DNA of 64,000 nt from Monocercomonoides exilis (GCA_001643675.2 LSRY02000017.1:1054001-1118000), one strand, 5' to 3'. Shown: positions 13,801 through 25,359, numbered from the stretch's first letter. Program-made: numbers and translations. The notes: a model not told the origin generated them from the sequence alone.

Positions 13801-16800
13801 GCACTTTGCCACACGTCTGCTTCTTCAGCTGCTGAGTGCAAGCAAAGACCATCCGGCCTTCTCTTCAACCGGTTTGGCGCGCGCACCCTGGCTGCTCTGT
13901 TTACGTTGTTGCAGCGCCATTCAGTGCACAGCACAGAGACTGACAACAAAACACAGTGCGCAACGATCTTCAAGATGATTAATCAACATAAGAAGGATCA
14001 ACAGTTCGAGAAGATGGCTATTGAGGCTGATGGCCCAGCAGCATTGCTTGCATATTCCACGTTCTTGTTCTCGTTGTGTGGAATTGGTGCTTCTTCTGCA
14101 TCAGCATCGTCTTCTTCATCTTCATCTTCAGCAAATGCATCTGCTTCTGAATGCTCTTCTGATGCTCCCTTGAGTGCACCACCACAGCCAGAAGAGGAGA
14201 TTGTGGAGTATTTGTCCTCTTCTCTCAGCATGCTTGCTGTGTTGGCGGCATCATCAGCGCCTGTCCAGGATGATCTGTGCAACAGCGGAGCTATTCTCAC
14301 CCTTGTCACTTACACCAGCCATCTCAGTGCATTGAAAGCAGCTTCAGGAAATAAAGGTGATAAGACAAAGAAGAATGAAAAGAAAAATAATTCGATTGCA
14401 ACTGATGCGATCTCAGAAGAGGAAGGATGCGTTATCAAAGAAGTGGACGAGACAGAAGAAGAGACAGAAGATAAAGATGACAACGACGATTCAGAAAAGG
14501 ACGAAGAAGATACGTTTGACGACAACGAGTTTGTGGTGGAGCTGTTCAAGCAGAATCTTCTCTACCACATCAACGCCTCTCAGCTGCAGACATCACACAG
14601 AATGTCTCCGCACGGCTCATTGCGCTCACCGAACTCGATGCGTGCTGCCTCAAACACATCGCTCTTCTCTACTCATCGTTCATTCCTGTCGTCCATTTCC
14701 CCATCTTCTGTTCGCTCTGTCATCCTCTACGTGGCTGCTCTTTGCCAAGTGTGCGGTTCAAAGGCCATTGCATCTTCAATCGCCCTGATTTCGAACTCTG
14801 CCTCGTATGACACAAACTCCTCGTTCCTGTTCACTTTGGCTGACTGCAACGCATCTCGCATGCTGAGTGAGTATGCTGGACGCTGCAGTCTCCGCTTCTG
14901 CCTGTCATTCCTTGATGCGAGTGTGAATGGGGCAGAGGAGAAGATGGAGGCTGTCGGGAGAGGCGGAGGTGTGTCTGCTGCTGTTGCATCACTTGTGCAG
15001 GCAGCACAGACAGCTCATTGGAAGACGAAAGGATGGGAGAATGAGAAGGAACTGGCAAGAGAGGAAAGAGAGAGCAAAGCGAAAGGAGAAGAGGGAGATA
15101 AATGCGGAGCTGTGCAGGAAATGGAAGTGAAAGAGGATGCGGTAGAAGAAAAAATGATTGAGACCGAAGTCGAAGAAGAGGTTGAAGTCGAGACAGAAGA
15201 AGAAGTGGAAGAAGATGTTGAAAAGGAAGTGGAGAAAGAAGTGGAAGAAATGGTCGAGATGGAGGTGGAAGAGGAAGTTGAAGAGGAAGTTCCGGTTGAA
15301 AGCACTGAAGAAGAAAAGAAAGAAGAGGACGAAGAAGACGAAGAGAAGAAAGAGGAAGAAACAGAAGAAGGAGCAGAAGAGGAAAAGAAAGAAGAAGAGG
15401 AGGAAGCTAAAGAAGAAGTGAAAGAAGGTGAAGATGAAGAGAAGAAGGAAGGTGAAGATGAAACAGAAGAGAAGAAAGAAGACGAGACAGAGGAGGAAAA
15501 GGAGGAAAAGGAGGAAGGCGAGTCAGAAGAGAAGAAAGAAGAGGAAAAGAAAGAAGAAGAAGAAGAGAAAGAGGAAGAAGAGAAGAAAGATGAAGAAACA
15601 GAGGAAAAGAAAGAAGGCGAAGAGGAGAAAAAACCAGCAACAGAAAAGCGGATGGTCAAGAAAATGGTCAAAAAAATAGTTCCACAAAAGAAGATTGTGA
15701 AGGAAACAGTTGTTGTTAAGGAGAAAGTTATGAAGCCAGTCAAGAAAATGGAAAAGAAGATGGTTAAAAAGATGGTTCCTGCTCCAGAATCATCAGCTTC
15801 TTCATCATCTTCTCTTTCATCTTTTGAAGAACCAAAATCAGAACAGTCATCGTCTCTTCTCTCTCCTTTGGATGTCGCCTCGTCGCTTCAGCTGAGCTCT
15901 CTGCTGAGCCGCTTTGCGGAGGCGCCCAACAGAGCATGGGCAGACGAGATTTCATCGAGCAACGGTGTTATTTCTCTTCTAAGGACAGCCATTCGAATGG
16001 TGTGTGTCTCGGCAGACGCACCGAAGACAGCGCTGGTTGGTTTGTGTGACGAATCTGCTAATGAAAACGATGTGAAGAAAGGAGAAGAGGGAAGCAAGAT
16101 GAAGGAAGAAGGCAAAGTTGAAGGAGGAGAAGGAGAAGAATTTGAGGAGGTTGAAGTTACCGAAGAGGTGGAAGAGGAAGAAGAGGTTGAGGAAGAGCAA
16201 GTTGTTGAAGAGGAGCAAGAAGTGATGGATGAGGAACACGAAGAAGAGATTGAAGAGGATGAAGAAGAGGAAGTGGAAGAAGAAGTAGAAAAGGAGATTG
16301 AGGAAGATGTGGAGGTTGAAGAAGAGGAAGAGGTAGAAGAAGACATATCAGCTGAGAGCGAAGAAAAAGAAGAAGAAGAGAAAGAGAAAGAGAAAGAGAA
16401 AGAAGAAGACGAGAAGAGCGAAGAAGAGAAGAAAGAAGGAGAGGAAGAGGAAAATAAAGAAGAAACAGAAGAAAAGAAAGAAGAGGACGAAGAAGACGAA
16501 GAGAAGAAAGAGGAAGAAACAGAAGAAGGAGCAGAAGAGGAAAAGAAAGAAGAAGAGGAGGAAGCTAAAGAAGAAGTGAAAGAAGGTGAAGATGAAGAGA
16601 AGAAGGAAGGTGAAGATGAAACAGAAGAGAAGAAAGAAGACGAGACAGAGGAGGAAAAGGAGGAAAAGGAGGAAGGCGAGTCAGAAGAGAAGAAAGAAGA
16701 AGAAGAGAAAGAGGAAGAAGAGAAGAAAGATGAAGAAACAGAGGAAAATAAAGAAGAAGATGAGGAGAAGAAAGAAGAAGCATCAGAAGAAGAGAAAGAA

Positions 16801-19800
16801 GCTGAAGACACAGAATCAACAGAAGAAGCAAAAACAGAAGAAAAGCCAACGAAGAGGATTGTCAAGAAGCTTGTGAAGAAGATTGTTCCACAAAAGAAGA
16901 TTGTCAAAGAGATTGTCAAAGTTAAGAAGCCAACTGGACAGAAGAAGATTGTCAAAGTGAAAAAACCAATACTTGTCAAGAAGATGGTCCAAGTCACAAA
17001 AACAGTCAAAGTTACGAAGCCCGTCAAAAAGACAGTCACTCGCACTGAAAAACGCCCAATTCAAAAGAAGCCAGTGTCTCAGCCATCGCAACAAAAGAAA
17101 GTGGAGTTTGTCATTCCAGTGTGGAATCCCAAGGAAGAAGAACAGATAAATGCCTCACGCTGCACAGTTCGTGCTCTTTCTGCACTGATTGCAGTTGGCG
17201 ACTCAGCTGCTTCAGTTGTTGCACCAACAGCAGCCGCCACAGCAATGAAGCTGGCTGCAGTTGACTCTGCAATTAAACAGGGGAAGATGTGTGAAGGTGT
17301 GATCAAGAAGAGAACAGAGCTGGAGTTGAGTGTGGCGACGTATGCGCTTTCTCAGATTGTCACACGTGCTGCTTCAGCACCAACGTCCTCTTCATCGAGT
17401 GGCTCTTCGTATGGACAGACTGGCCTTTCATCAACGATGGGCTCGCTGAGCCTCCGCTCTTCTCGCCGCTCGACCCACGCGGGATCAAACATTGGTGCAC
17501 TCCTCTCTGCTTCTGCACTGGACACATCATCAATTGCACCTTTGCCATCAGCCATCGCAAACAAAATGAAAGGTGTTCTGGCGGCTGGCGCAGTCTCTGC
17601 ACTCATTCAAGTGATCTCTGTCATCTTGCAGTACATCAACATCGAGCAACTTGTAAATGCACAAGCAGCACAGCAAAGTGGAAATTCGACTGAAGAAGTG
17701 AAAGAAGTTCTCGAAGCTCCACCAACCGCTGAAAGCGTCCAGAAACTTCTTGTTGCTGTCATGACGAATGTGATGTCTCCACTCAATGAAAGCGGGCCAA
17801 CTGCATCGCCATATGGACCAGCCTTGTCCGCTTTGCGAGACTTGAAAAATGCAATCTTGCCATATCTTTCTTTTGAACCAGCGATGCTTCTGCCGTTCCC
17901 AGCTGACCAGATGCAGCTGACTTCAAATGTCTCCACACTCTCAATTGCGATTCCAGTTGCCACTCCAACACACCAAGCATTCTCGTGGGCATGTGATGCT
18001 CTCAACATCCTCCTCCGCTGCCCGCCGTTCCCCAACACAGCACGGTTGACAATCACCACTGGATTTGCCACACTTGCTGCAAGAAAGAGACTGCTTTCTC
18101 TCGCAGGAAGAGGAAGAACAGGCGCAGCCGATCCAGACCTCACAGCAAATATTGAAGCACTTCGTGATCACGGAGCGCAGGGAAGTGCTTTGCTGATGGA
18201 CGGAATTGGTGATTGGTTGAGCGATAAAGAGTCCGAAGAAACTGGAAGCCCGAAGAAGTTAGGAGATCTAGAATTGAGTGATTCCAGCGCAATTAGTGAG
18301 GCTGCAGAGCCAGAGCCGATGTCAAAGATGGCAAGAAGTGGACTGAGCTTGGCAATCTCCATTCCACATCAAACGCCACACTGGTCTCCACTTAATGTTG
18401 ATGGCAAGACTCGCTTCTCGGCTGTTGCACGTTGTCTGGCCATTGACTCAGATGAGGTTATCACTGCTGCCATCACAGCAGACGATGGTGTTTTGTGGCT
18501 GATGTCGCAGTCAGAGGAGCCAGAGCAAGCGTTTGTGGAAGATCTAGGCGACGATGTTCGATTTGTGGATGTGAAAGCAGGACACAGATTCTTCGTGGCA
18601 AAGACATCAGAAGGAGTTCTTGTGACATTTGGAAGCAACGAACACGGAGAGCTTGGCAGAGGAATGATTGACGAACAGGAAGCAGAGAGAGAGAAACAGA
18701 GAGCATCTGCAATCAAATTACTGGCTTCAAAGACTGCAGCTGGTGTGTATCCTCCATCTACTTCTCTCAGCATCGAGTCAGAACAGCACCAGAATCCATT
18801 TGAGACTGAAGAAGAGGACGAAGAGGAGCAGATGCTTCTTGAAGCAATTGAGCGCCGCTCGCGTCTTCTTCCATCGGCTGTGCAAACTGGAAGGATGAGA
18901 TGGATGGATTGGGGTATTGTACGTGGCTTGGAAGGAGAAGTCATTCATCCTTCTTCTTCTGCTTCCTCCTCCTCTTCTGCTAGCGGTGTTCTTTCCTCAG
19001 TTTCTTCGACAGCATCACTTTCTTCTTCTCCGACGTCCTCTCTGTTGTCAACTGTATCTTCACCGATGGGTGGGCTTGGAGCTTCATCGTCTCTGGTTTC
19101 AACAACTACTCCCTCGCCAACATCGCCTAACATCCGTGATCGTACACTCTCTCCCTCAAAACCCAACCGCACTTTGTCCATTTCGTCTCGTCCTGCCATC
19201 AGCGGGAAGGTTATCTCATACTCATGCGGTGCCAGCCACGTAATTGCAGTGACAGATGCTGGACGTGTCTTTGCATGGGGCTTGAACGACAAAGGCCAGT
19301 TGGGTGTGAACGACTTCATATCACGTTCACAGCCTACAGAACTGACCGCTGCTTCTTTGCGCGACTTCTATCTTGCAGAGGAGCATCAGGAATTCCTAAA
19401 GAAGATCGAATCTGACGCTCGCGCGGAAGTTGATGCTGAGGAGAAGATCATTCGTGGTCAGCAGAACTCGCCGTTACTTCTTCGTGGCTTCAACACATCT
19501 TCGCCAAAGCAGCGCATCTCTTACACGCCTCGTGCTTCCACTACACTTGGGTCAACTGCTGGAAGCGAAAGACCGACCAGAACAGCTGCTGCAAAGAGAA
19601 TGATGCCATATGGAATCTTTGGCCCACATCGCATCATCAACTGTGCTGCTGGTATCTCCCACTCTCTCTTCCTCACCACTTCTGGAGATGTGCTCGTCTG
19701 TGGAACAAACTTTGTGTGCCAGTTGGGTATCCCTTCAAAACTCTGCCCATCTGTCCTACCAATCCCAACAGCTTTGCCAAAGCTTTATTTCGACCACACT

Positions 19801-20229
19801 CCAGTTTCCGTTGTGGTTGCTGGCTCATTCCACTCTGCAGCCATCACCAACCACGGCGATCTCTACATTTGGGGCATGAACGACAAAGGCCAGGCCGGCA
19901 TCCCATCAGAGCGAGCAGGCCATCTGCCGATGCCCACTCGCGTGCCGCTTGAGGTGTGTGCAGGTGAAACCATTGTCTCTGCTGCACTTTCACATTCAAC
20001 AACTCTTGCCCTCACTGCATCTGGCAGACTGCTTGTGTGTGGCGATGGGAACATCATGGACTCCAACGCATCTAGCGCAGGGGCAGCCGGCAGCAACGGT
20101 CCATTCATAACTCGCACGTCATCGTTTGTGGATGGTACTTTGGATGTTCAAAAAGCTGCCGATAGTGCTATGGTTCGTGTTATGGGTGTAATTGCAAGTC
20201 GGTGCTGCATAAGCTTAATGATTGAATAA
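7811..20229 (+). CDS. Giant Armadillo-repeat + RCC1-repeat protein with acidic and Ser-rich inserts
   Basis: Exons 7811-8327, 8405-8536, 8651-20229 give ~4,075 aa. Intron 1 (77 bp) starts GTATGT and ends TTTAAG; intron 2 (114 bp) starts GTTTGA. Joining them gives a continuous Armadillo-like stretch (ELAADCDIIPVIIHLI, then NGVSVMIATLSAW). Arm-like helical blocks, often ending LLSL or LLAL, continue through the first half and are separated by Ser runs and Glu/Lys runs. The C-terminal ~550 residues (from ~3,500) carry RCC1 blades: VTFGSNEHGELGRG, VFAWGLNDKGQLGVND, LVCGTNFVCQLG, LYIWGMNDKGQAG. RCC1 propellers act as guanine-exchange or scaffolding surfaces and Arm solenoids bind proteins; the exact role here is unknown. 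Two Glu/Lys tracts and the basic VKKIVPQKKIVKE motif occur twice (see repeat entries). Uncertain: whether 7811 is the true start. Confidence 0.8.
15310..15540 (+). repeat. Intragenic direct repeat, copy 1 (Glu/Lys tract)
   Basis: By eye this 231-bp stretch is identical, with no indel, to 16468-16698 (constant offset 1,158 bp). It encodes a Glu/Lys-rich tract. Both copies are followed a little downstream by a related basic segment around VPQKKIVKE, so the duplicated unit is larger than the identical core. Copy 1 has about 18 extra nt just after the core. Confidence 0.85.
16468..16698 (+). repeat. Intragenic direct repeat, copy 2 (Glu/Lys tract)
   Basis: Second copy of the 231-bp identical block in the ARM/RCC1 gene. 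It is preceded by a Val/Glu-rich tract like that before copy 1 and followed by VKKIVPQKKIVKE. Identity at silent positions points to recent duplication or ongoing gene conversion. Confidence 0.85.
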
Positions 20230-20482
20230 CTTAATGAAAGATGGGAAAACAACATTTTTTTTTAAGGTTAATTTTTTTTATCAATGTGTTTTGAACTTTG
20301 TTCTTTGTTTAACTATCTAGCAACTCATAGCTTCTCTCTTCATTCTATTTTATAACTTCTAACCAAGATTCATTCATTCATTTCTAACAATGTACTGCTT
20401 TTTTTCAATTATTTTTCTGAAATTATAATCCCAAATGAAAACAAAAATAAAGTTAATTATGCATAGATTTTTTTTCTTCTTT

Positions 20483-21211
20483 TTATTTCTCGCTATCTAA
20501 AGAAAATTTAACTTCTTCGTCTTCGCAGCACTCCGTCCTTCCCTCACCAGTGAAATCAAGATCATCTGATCCATCTGAACTTTCATCTTCTGGTGGTGGA
20601 AGTAAACTTTGCATTTTTGAAACAAATTCAGAAGCTTTTATTGCTGAAATAGAATAAAAAAAATCAAAGCAGAAAAAAATGGTTGAAAGACGAATTATAA
20701 ATATATTTTTAAAAAAATGCTATATTTATATCACTAAACCATTTTCTTTTGATAAAATAAACCAATATAAAGAAGGATCGTTTTTAATTGAAAGATCAGA
20801 TGGAGACGACGATGTTTCCAAGTTTTCTTTTGGTTCGAACGCATTTTCTTTATTTTCTTCCTTCAAATGTGAATATGTTGGCACTACTTCTTCATCTTCA
20901 CTTTCGTCATCGTTGAAAATTTGAATAAATAAAGCAGATTGAATTTCAATGTCTTCTTTTAAAACTCCTTGAAGACAAATGTTTGAATAAAAAATTGTTA
21001 TTGGTTGAATGGTTGTGTGTGTCATTGCTCCGGAATTATCAACTGATTTGTGAAACCAGCACAATTTATCGTTTAATATTGTTAGACAACCTCTACCAAT
21101 TTTAGATTCTCGATTTCCGTGGCAACATTCAACATCATCAAACTCTAACGAATTTATTGAATCTTTATTATCCAAACTCAATTCAGAGTAGGTATTTTTT
21201 TCTATTTCCAT
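20483..21211 (-). CDS. CLNS1A: ICln (pICln/methylosome subunit)-like protein
   Basis: Minus-strand exons 21211-20740 and 20643-20483 (210 aa), split by a 96-bp intron (GTTTAG...TTTCAG). The N-terminal half looks like the PH-like ICln/Lot5 fold: a short acidic lead, then SKIGRGCLTILNDKLCWFHKS, an internal strand ITIFYSNICLQGV, and ALFIQIFND followed by an acidic DDESEDEEVVPTY loop. The second exon completes an ICln-type C-terminus: ASEFVSKMQSLLPPPEDESS then a strongly acidic tail. ICln chaperones Sm proteins onto the PRMT5 methylosome during snRNP assembly and acts in the cytosol. Human ICln is 237 aa, so size fits. The gene is head-to-head with the next one with 29 bp between start codons. 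Family call is from pattern recognition, not a search. Confidence 0.7.
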
Positions 21212-21240
21212 TTACGTTTTCATAGATTGGTAAAGATCAA
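21212..21240. promoter_or_regulatory. 29-bp shared start region of two divergent genes
   Basis: Only 29 bp separate the ATG of the ICln-like gene (minus strand) from the ATG of the EMC10-like gene (plus strand). Core promoter elements must lie here or inside the coding sequences, and 5' UTRs must be extremely short or overlap the opposite gene. Function is inferred from geometry alone. Confidence 0.5.
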
Positions 21241-22364
21241 ATGACATTTTTCTTTTTGTGCTTGATCTCGTCTGCTACCGCATCGTTATTTGGGTCCAAA
21301 CCATGGACCTTGGAAAATTATTTAGTTTCATCTTGGGATTTAAAGTTTTCAAAACAGAATTTGAAGACATCAGTTTGATATCAATTTTTCCGATTCTTAT
21401 TTTTTATTTGTGTTTTTGTGCAAATGGGACCAAATTGTTATCATTTTTTTATTATTAACTTTTACAAAGGAAATTGAACCACTTGAATGGACAGCTAGAA
21501 TTCGCCCTATCGGAAAAGAGGCTCAGACTTTTAATCTTTCAATCATAAACGTAAAGACAATGGAAAGTTTGTCAAAAAGATTGATACTGAAGCCTGCGAA
21601 TAATCAGACTGTCGAGCTTTACATGAGCGATATACCATTTGCCTCAGAACAAAATAATGGTAAGGAAGGTCAGTCAGACGAAACAAGTTCTAATGGCGAA
21701 GAAGCAAAAGACGCAAAAGATGAAGAAGCAAAAGATGAGCTACAGCTTGAACCAGAATTGGTTCTTAATCTTACAGTTTCTCATTTTGCGGATGGTGATC
21801 TTTACTCAACCTTCATCAAACTTCCAAATGTTAATTCTGTTGCGCATTTAATTCTTCATCCAAATAACGTTTTCACAGTATATATTTTACCTTCAAGTAA
21901 AGTGCCCTCGGAGCAAGTTGAGAATCTTCAGCAACTCAGCGTCCATGTTGAAGATATTATTGGTTGTTTTGATGATTTAGATGAACAATCTGCATTTATT
22001 GTTACCGGAAATAAATTTGTTATTCAAAAACCAAATCCATTTAGTACTATGTTACCTCTTATAATGATGTTTGTGTTCAACTGAATTAAAGTTGAAGTTA
22101 ATAATTTGTTTATTTTTATCAATTATTTTGCAAAACTTATTTATTTGATATTCATTTAGGATGGTAATGCAACATTTAACAAAAAAAATGCCAATGCCTC
22201 AACAAATGGCACAGGGAGCTGCAGCTCAGCAAGACGGGCAACCACGTCGCCAGCAAGCAACTGTTGAAGAAATAAATGATGATGAAGAAGGGGAAGAAGA
22301 GGAGGAAGGAGAAGAAGAGGACGAAGATAAAAAAGATGGAGATGAAAAAGATAAAGTTGATTAA
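21241..22364 (+). CDS. Secretory single-pass membrane protein, EMC10-like
   Basis: Exons 21241-21372, 21470-22068, 22160-22364 (311 aa); introns 97 and 91 bp, both starting GTTTG. Residues 1-15 (MTFFFLCLISSATAS) are a good signal peptide. A lumenal part follows with an acidic insert (EEAKDAKDEEAKDE) and beta-rich segments such as STFIKLPNVNSVAHLILHP. A hydrophobic segment PFSTMLPLIMMVM crosses the second splice junction and is followed by a Met/Gln-rich and then acidic cytosolic tail. This architecture (signal peptide, lumenal beta domain, one C-terminal TM) and the STFI...LILHPNNVFTVYIL stretch recall EMC10 of the ER membrane-protein insertase; EMC7 is an alternative. The topology is well supported, the family name is not. 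Confidence 0.6.
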
Positions 22365-22668
22365 ATAAATTTACAAATGTTTTTTCAACAGCATTTCACT
22401 TCGCACATACATATTGAACAAAATAAAAGTTGAAGATATTACAATAATGCTCTCAATTTGTTTTGAGATATTTATTCATGTTATTACTTCTGAAAAATTG
22501 AAACGTAAAAAAGGAAAAGATAATTTTTTTTTTGCTTGGACAAAAAATAAATTTGAAAAATAGAAAGTTATTGTTGCATCATTTTCAGTTGCGGCAAATT
22601 AAAAGAATATCGGAACTTTCAAATTATGATTATTCTTGTTTCTATTGATTTCTTTTGTGTTTATAAAG

Positions 22669-23137
22669 TATACCTCTGTGACCTGACAAATAACTTGAAG
22701 CCTCGTCTGTCACAATAAAAAAAAAAATTTTTTTTTCATAAATTAATATAAAATAAACTATTGCTAAAACTTTTAAAGACTTTTCAAAGCACTATGGAAA
22801 AGATTTGTTGATAGCATCCGTAATATTTTGTCGATTTTTCTCTTTTGTCAGCTACCGTCAGTGACCGTCAGTGACTGTCAATGACAAATTGTGACAAAAA
22901 TATTCCTCAACTGACATTTCGTGACAAATTAAATAAATATTGGGAACCTGATCATTTTATTTTTATTTTAATTTTTACAAAATAATAAGAATTATTTCAT
23001 GAAGATTTTCAAATTAATTATTATAGTAATTAAGAATTATGAAATCATTATAAATAACCCTTTTTGACAAGTCATAAATATCTTGTCAGTCATTTTGTCA
23101 TTTTTTCAATTTTCTTTTGTCATGTCACAGAGGTATA
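22669..23137. mobile_element. Nested 469-bp MITE with TATACCTCTGTGAC ends
   Basis: Ends are an inverted repeat TATACCTCTGTGAC (perfect for 14 bp, then one mismatch and TGACAAA). It is flanked by the 8-bp direct repeat TTATAAAG at 22661-22668 and 23138-23145. No coding capacity. Internally four imperfect tandem 10-mers (GTCAGTGACC type) lie near 22850-22890 and more TGACA motifs echo the ends. It sits inside the Merlin element, so it inserted later. The ends do not start GGC, so the mobilising transposase is probably not the Merlin enzyme here. Confidence 0.85.
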
Positions 23138-23231
23138 TTATAAAGTATTGAAATGTGAAAAAAGTTGTCGGAAAACGTTAAAAAAACTTTCAATAATTTT
23201 TTATTAAAGCTGATCAAATGAAAATTTCTGC

Positions 23232-24287
23232 TTATTCATCAGAATAATTAGAAGCATCCTCTCCGTCATCAACGCTATTTGAATCTTCTTCTTTTTCATC
23301 ATCACGCGGCCCATGCAGTATATCGTCAGCATCAGGAATTTCTTCATTTTCTGAAAAATCAATTTCTTCATCAGCAATAATGGATTTTTCTTCTGGAATA
23401 AAATGAATCATTTTTTGCAAAATATCAGCAAAACTTGGTTTAAGATTCCTTTGAACAAGCCACATGGATAAACAATCAGCAATGAATGTTTTCCTTACTC
23501 CATGCTTTGGAAAAAACGCTCTTCAATGACTCCACAACCCTTTAACGGAATTGGTGCAAGCACCTGTTTCTGGGTCTTTGAAGTTCCTTTTATGACAGAC
23601 CGTTATATGTTCATAACCAATATCTTTCAGACAATTATAGCTTTTCCATTCATCACTAATAATTGTTGTGCCTGCTAATATCCTTTCTTGAATAATAGGG
23701 ATCAATGTTTCTTTTTTCCTGTCTGGCACGATGATAACAAAATTTGTTCCAGCTCCTCCTCCTTCCTTCCTCTCAACTCCTCCGAAAATCCACAGCAAAT
23801 CCTTCTTTCTTCCTCTTCCATATTTCCTTCTCCTCCAAACAGCCTCATCTATTTCGACGTATTTTCCTGGTCCTCCTAATTTCGGCATCGTTTCGTTCCA
23901 AATTTGTGTACACGCACCTCTCACAACGCTTGTCCAGTAACCAATAGTTGGATATGAAACACCCGTCAGCAAATGAATTTGTTTTAATCCAATTCCAATC
24001 CAATAGTATAATAGAATCTGCAAAACTATATTTATTGGTAGTTTCATTTTGGAAGATACGGAATTTTTAAATATTGAGGTTTTTTTTCGGCAAGTTTGAC
24101 ACCAAAGATATTTGTAACCTTCTGTTTCCTCCCTGATTCTCCTTTTGCTTCTGCATTTAGGGCAATCCTTGGTAGCGAACTCTTGAAAACGTTTGAAAAA
24201 CCAATTCCACGTTTCTTCTTTATCATGGAAGATCATTTTCAATCGAAATACTGTTTGACTATTTTTTTCCTCTTCAGATCTTGCCAT
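23232..24287 (-). pseudogene. Merlin/ISXO2-like transposase, inactivated
   Basis: Reads from ATG 24287 to the stop at 23232 with one in-frame TGA immediately after GLWSH (around 23525); reading continues in the same frame as RAFFPKHGVRKTFIAD, which matches the second copy at 37 kb where the stop position is Met. N-terminal zinc ribbon CPKC...CQTC, then the ISXO2-type core: VEIDEAV (first Asp), IFGGVER, IVPDRKKETLIPIIQ, IISDEWKSY (second Asp). The third catalytic residue, 36 residues after the second Asp, should be Glu (IEGLWS in the other copy) but is Lys here (VKGLWS). Nonsense codon plus a lost catalytic Glu mean the protein cannot transpose. An acidic C-terminal tail ends the frame. Confidence 0.9.
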
Positions 24288-24475
24288 TAAACTTTTTTAA
24301 TCATAAACCATAGATTAGAATTTTTTTGACTTTTCCATGTTTTTTTAAACTTCTAAAAAAGACTTTCCGTTAGCTGAAAATTTGCATATTGAATCAATAT
24401 ATAACGTAAATGACTTTCACTATTTTATTGTGCAAAATTGAGAGTTCCGATACACTTTCATTTTGCCTCAGTTGC

Positions 24476-24870
24476 ATTGATCGTTATTATTTGACTTTTT
24501 CACAATAGTTCCCCTCTCATTGATGAAATATTCATAGTTTTTTTTTTGATATGGTTTATTCTTCTTTTATTTATTTTTGAATTCCTTTTGATCAAATTTT
24601 TAAGATGAATGCAATTGGAAAACTTTGTTTTTAATATGTGGAAAAAAACTAGAAAATATTTTTGAAACTTTTAGACTTTTTTTCACCAATATCTTTTTTT
24701 GCATTCAAACTGAATTTTTTCTGTTTTTGTTGAATTCCTGTTTCATTCCTGTTTCCATTAAGAATATCATCATATATATATATTGATGTTGTCGTTTCTT
24801 TCTTTTTGTCTTTACTTGAAAGAATTCTCTTCTTTTTAATGTTTTAAACCTTCTTTTTGTTGATGTGGTG
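24476..24870. other. AT-rich spacer between two transposable elements
   Basis: Nothing recognised: AT-rich, no coding pattern, a short TATATATATA run near 24773. It separates the target duplication of the Merlin element from that of the next MITE. Confidence 0.5.
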
Positions 24871-24878
24871 ATAAATCC

Positions 24879-25359
24879 GGCATAATGCTACTTAAAGGGT
24901 ACCTAAAAAATTAAAAATAAGCTTTATGAAAAGGCTAAATGTTTTCGAGTGAACTATCATTAACACTCTTTGGTGTAGACTATATGATTAATTTATCATT
25001 TTTCTTTATTAGGGTATTCGTTCTCAAAAACAACTGTACCCTAATTGAAATTTTAATTAAATTTTTTTGATAAATTAATTAAATAACAATAAAAAACATT
25101 TTTAGGTTTATAAATTTGAATATTAGTGCTATTTGCAATTGTTAGGGTTGCTAAAAACTCAATTCAAGCATTGAAATGAGAATTGAAAAAAGCCTCATGA
25201 AAGTTATTATGTGAATAAAAAATCACTCAGTCATTTTTTGCTTTGATCAATTTGTTATAATAAATCTATTGTATTTATAATATCTTAACATTGTTTTTTT
25301 TAGCTATTTATTCATGGATTTAACGAAAAAAACGGGTACACTTAAAGTAGCATCTTGCC
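24879..25359. mobile_element. 481-bp Merlin-type MITE
   Basis: Ends GGCATAATGCTACTTAAAG (24879 on) and, reverse-complemented, GGCAAGATGCTACTTTAAG (ending 25359) form an imperfect inverted repeat of about 25 bp. An exact 8-bp duplication ATAAATCC flanks it (24871-24878 and 25360-25367). No open frame of note. The ends resemble those of the decayed Merlin copy at 36.4-37.9 kb (both GGCA-AATGC-TACTTAA) more than those of the Merlin element next door, suggesting mobilisation by that lineage. Confidence 0.88.

Larger units (their letters stand above)
22593..24467 (-). mobile_element. Merlin (IS1016-type) DNA transposon, full ends, interrupted by a MITE
   Basis: Imperfect terminal inverted repeats of about 33 bp (27 of 33 matching by eye) begin GGCAAA at 22593 and end TTTGCC at 24467; the inner part shares TATCGGAACT. 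Both ends are flanked by the same 8-bp target duplication TCAGTTGC (22585-22592 and 24468-24475). Inside lies a transposase reading on the minus strand and, between its stop and the left end, a separate nested MITE. Without the nested MITE and its target duplication the element is about 1.4 kb. GGC-starting ends, 8-bp duplications and a DD36E-type transposase fit the Merlin superfamily. Confidence 0.88.

Noticed and set aside
15888-17045. Long Ser-rich open frame on the minus strand (385 codons)
   Set aside because: It is the antisense reading of the Glu/Lys tracts of the ARM/RCC1 gene (GAA/GAG read backwards give TTC/CTC). No non-repetitive content.
22669-23137. Nested MITE as a hAT element
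   Set aside because: The 8-bp duplication fits the hAT nTnnnnAn pattern, but the ends (TATACC) do not look like hAT ends; the family is left open.
23520-23530. Reassigned TGA codon (sense TGA) in the transposase
   Set aside because: TGA ends several conserved genes here (Sec61 alpha, PHF5A, USP39), so a nonsense mutation is the simpler reading, and the catalytic Glu is also lost.
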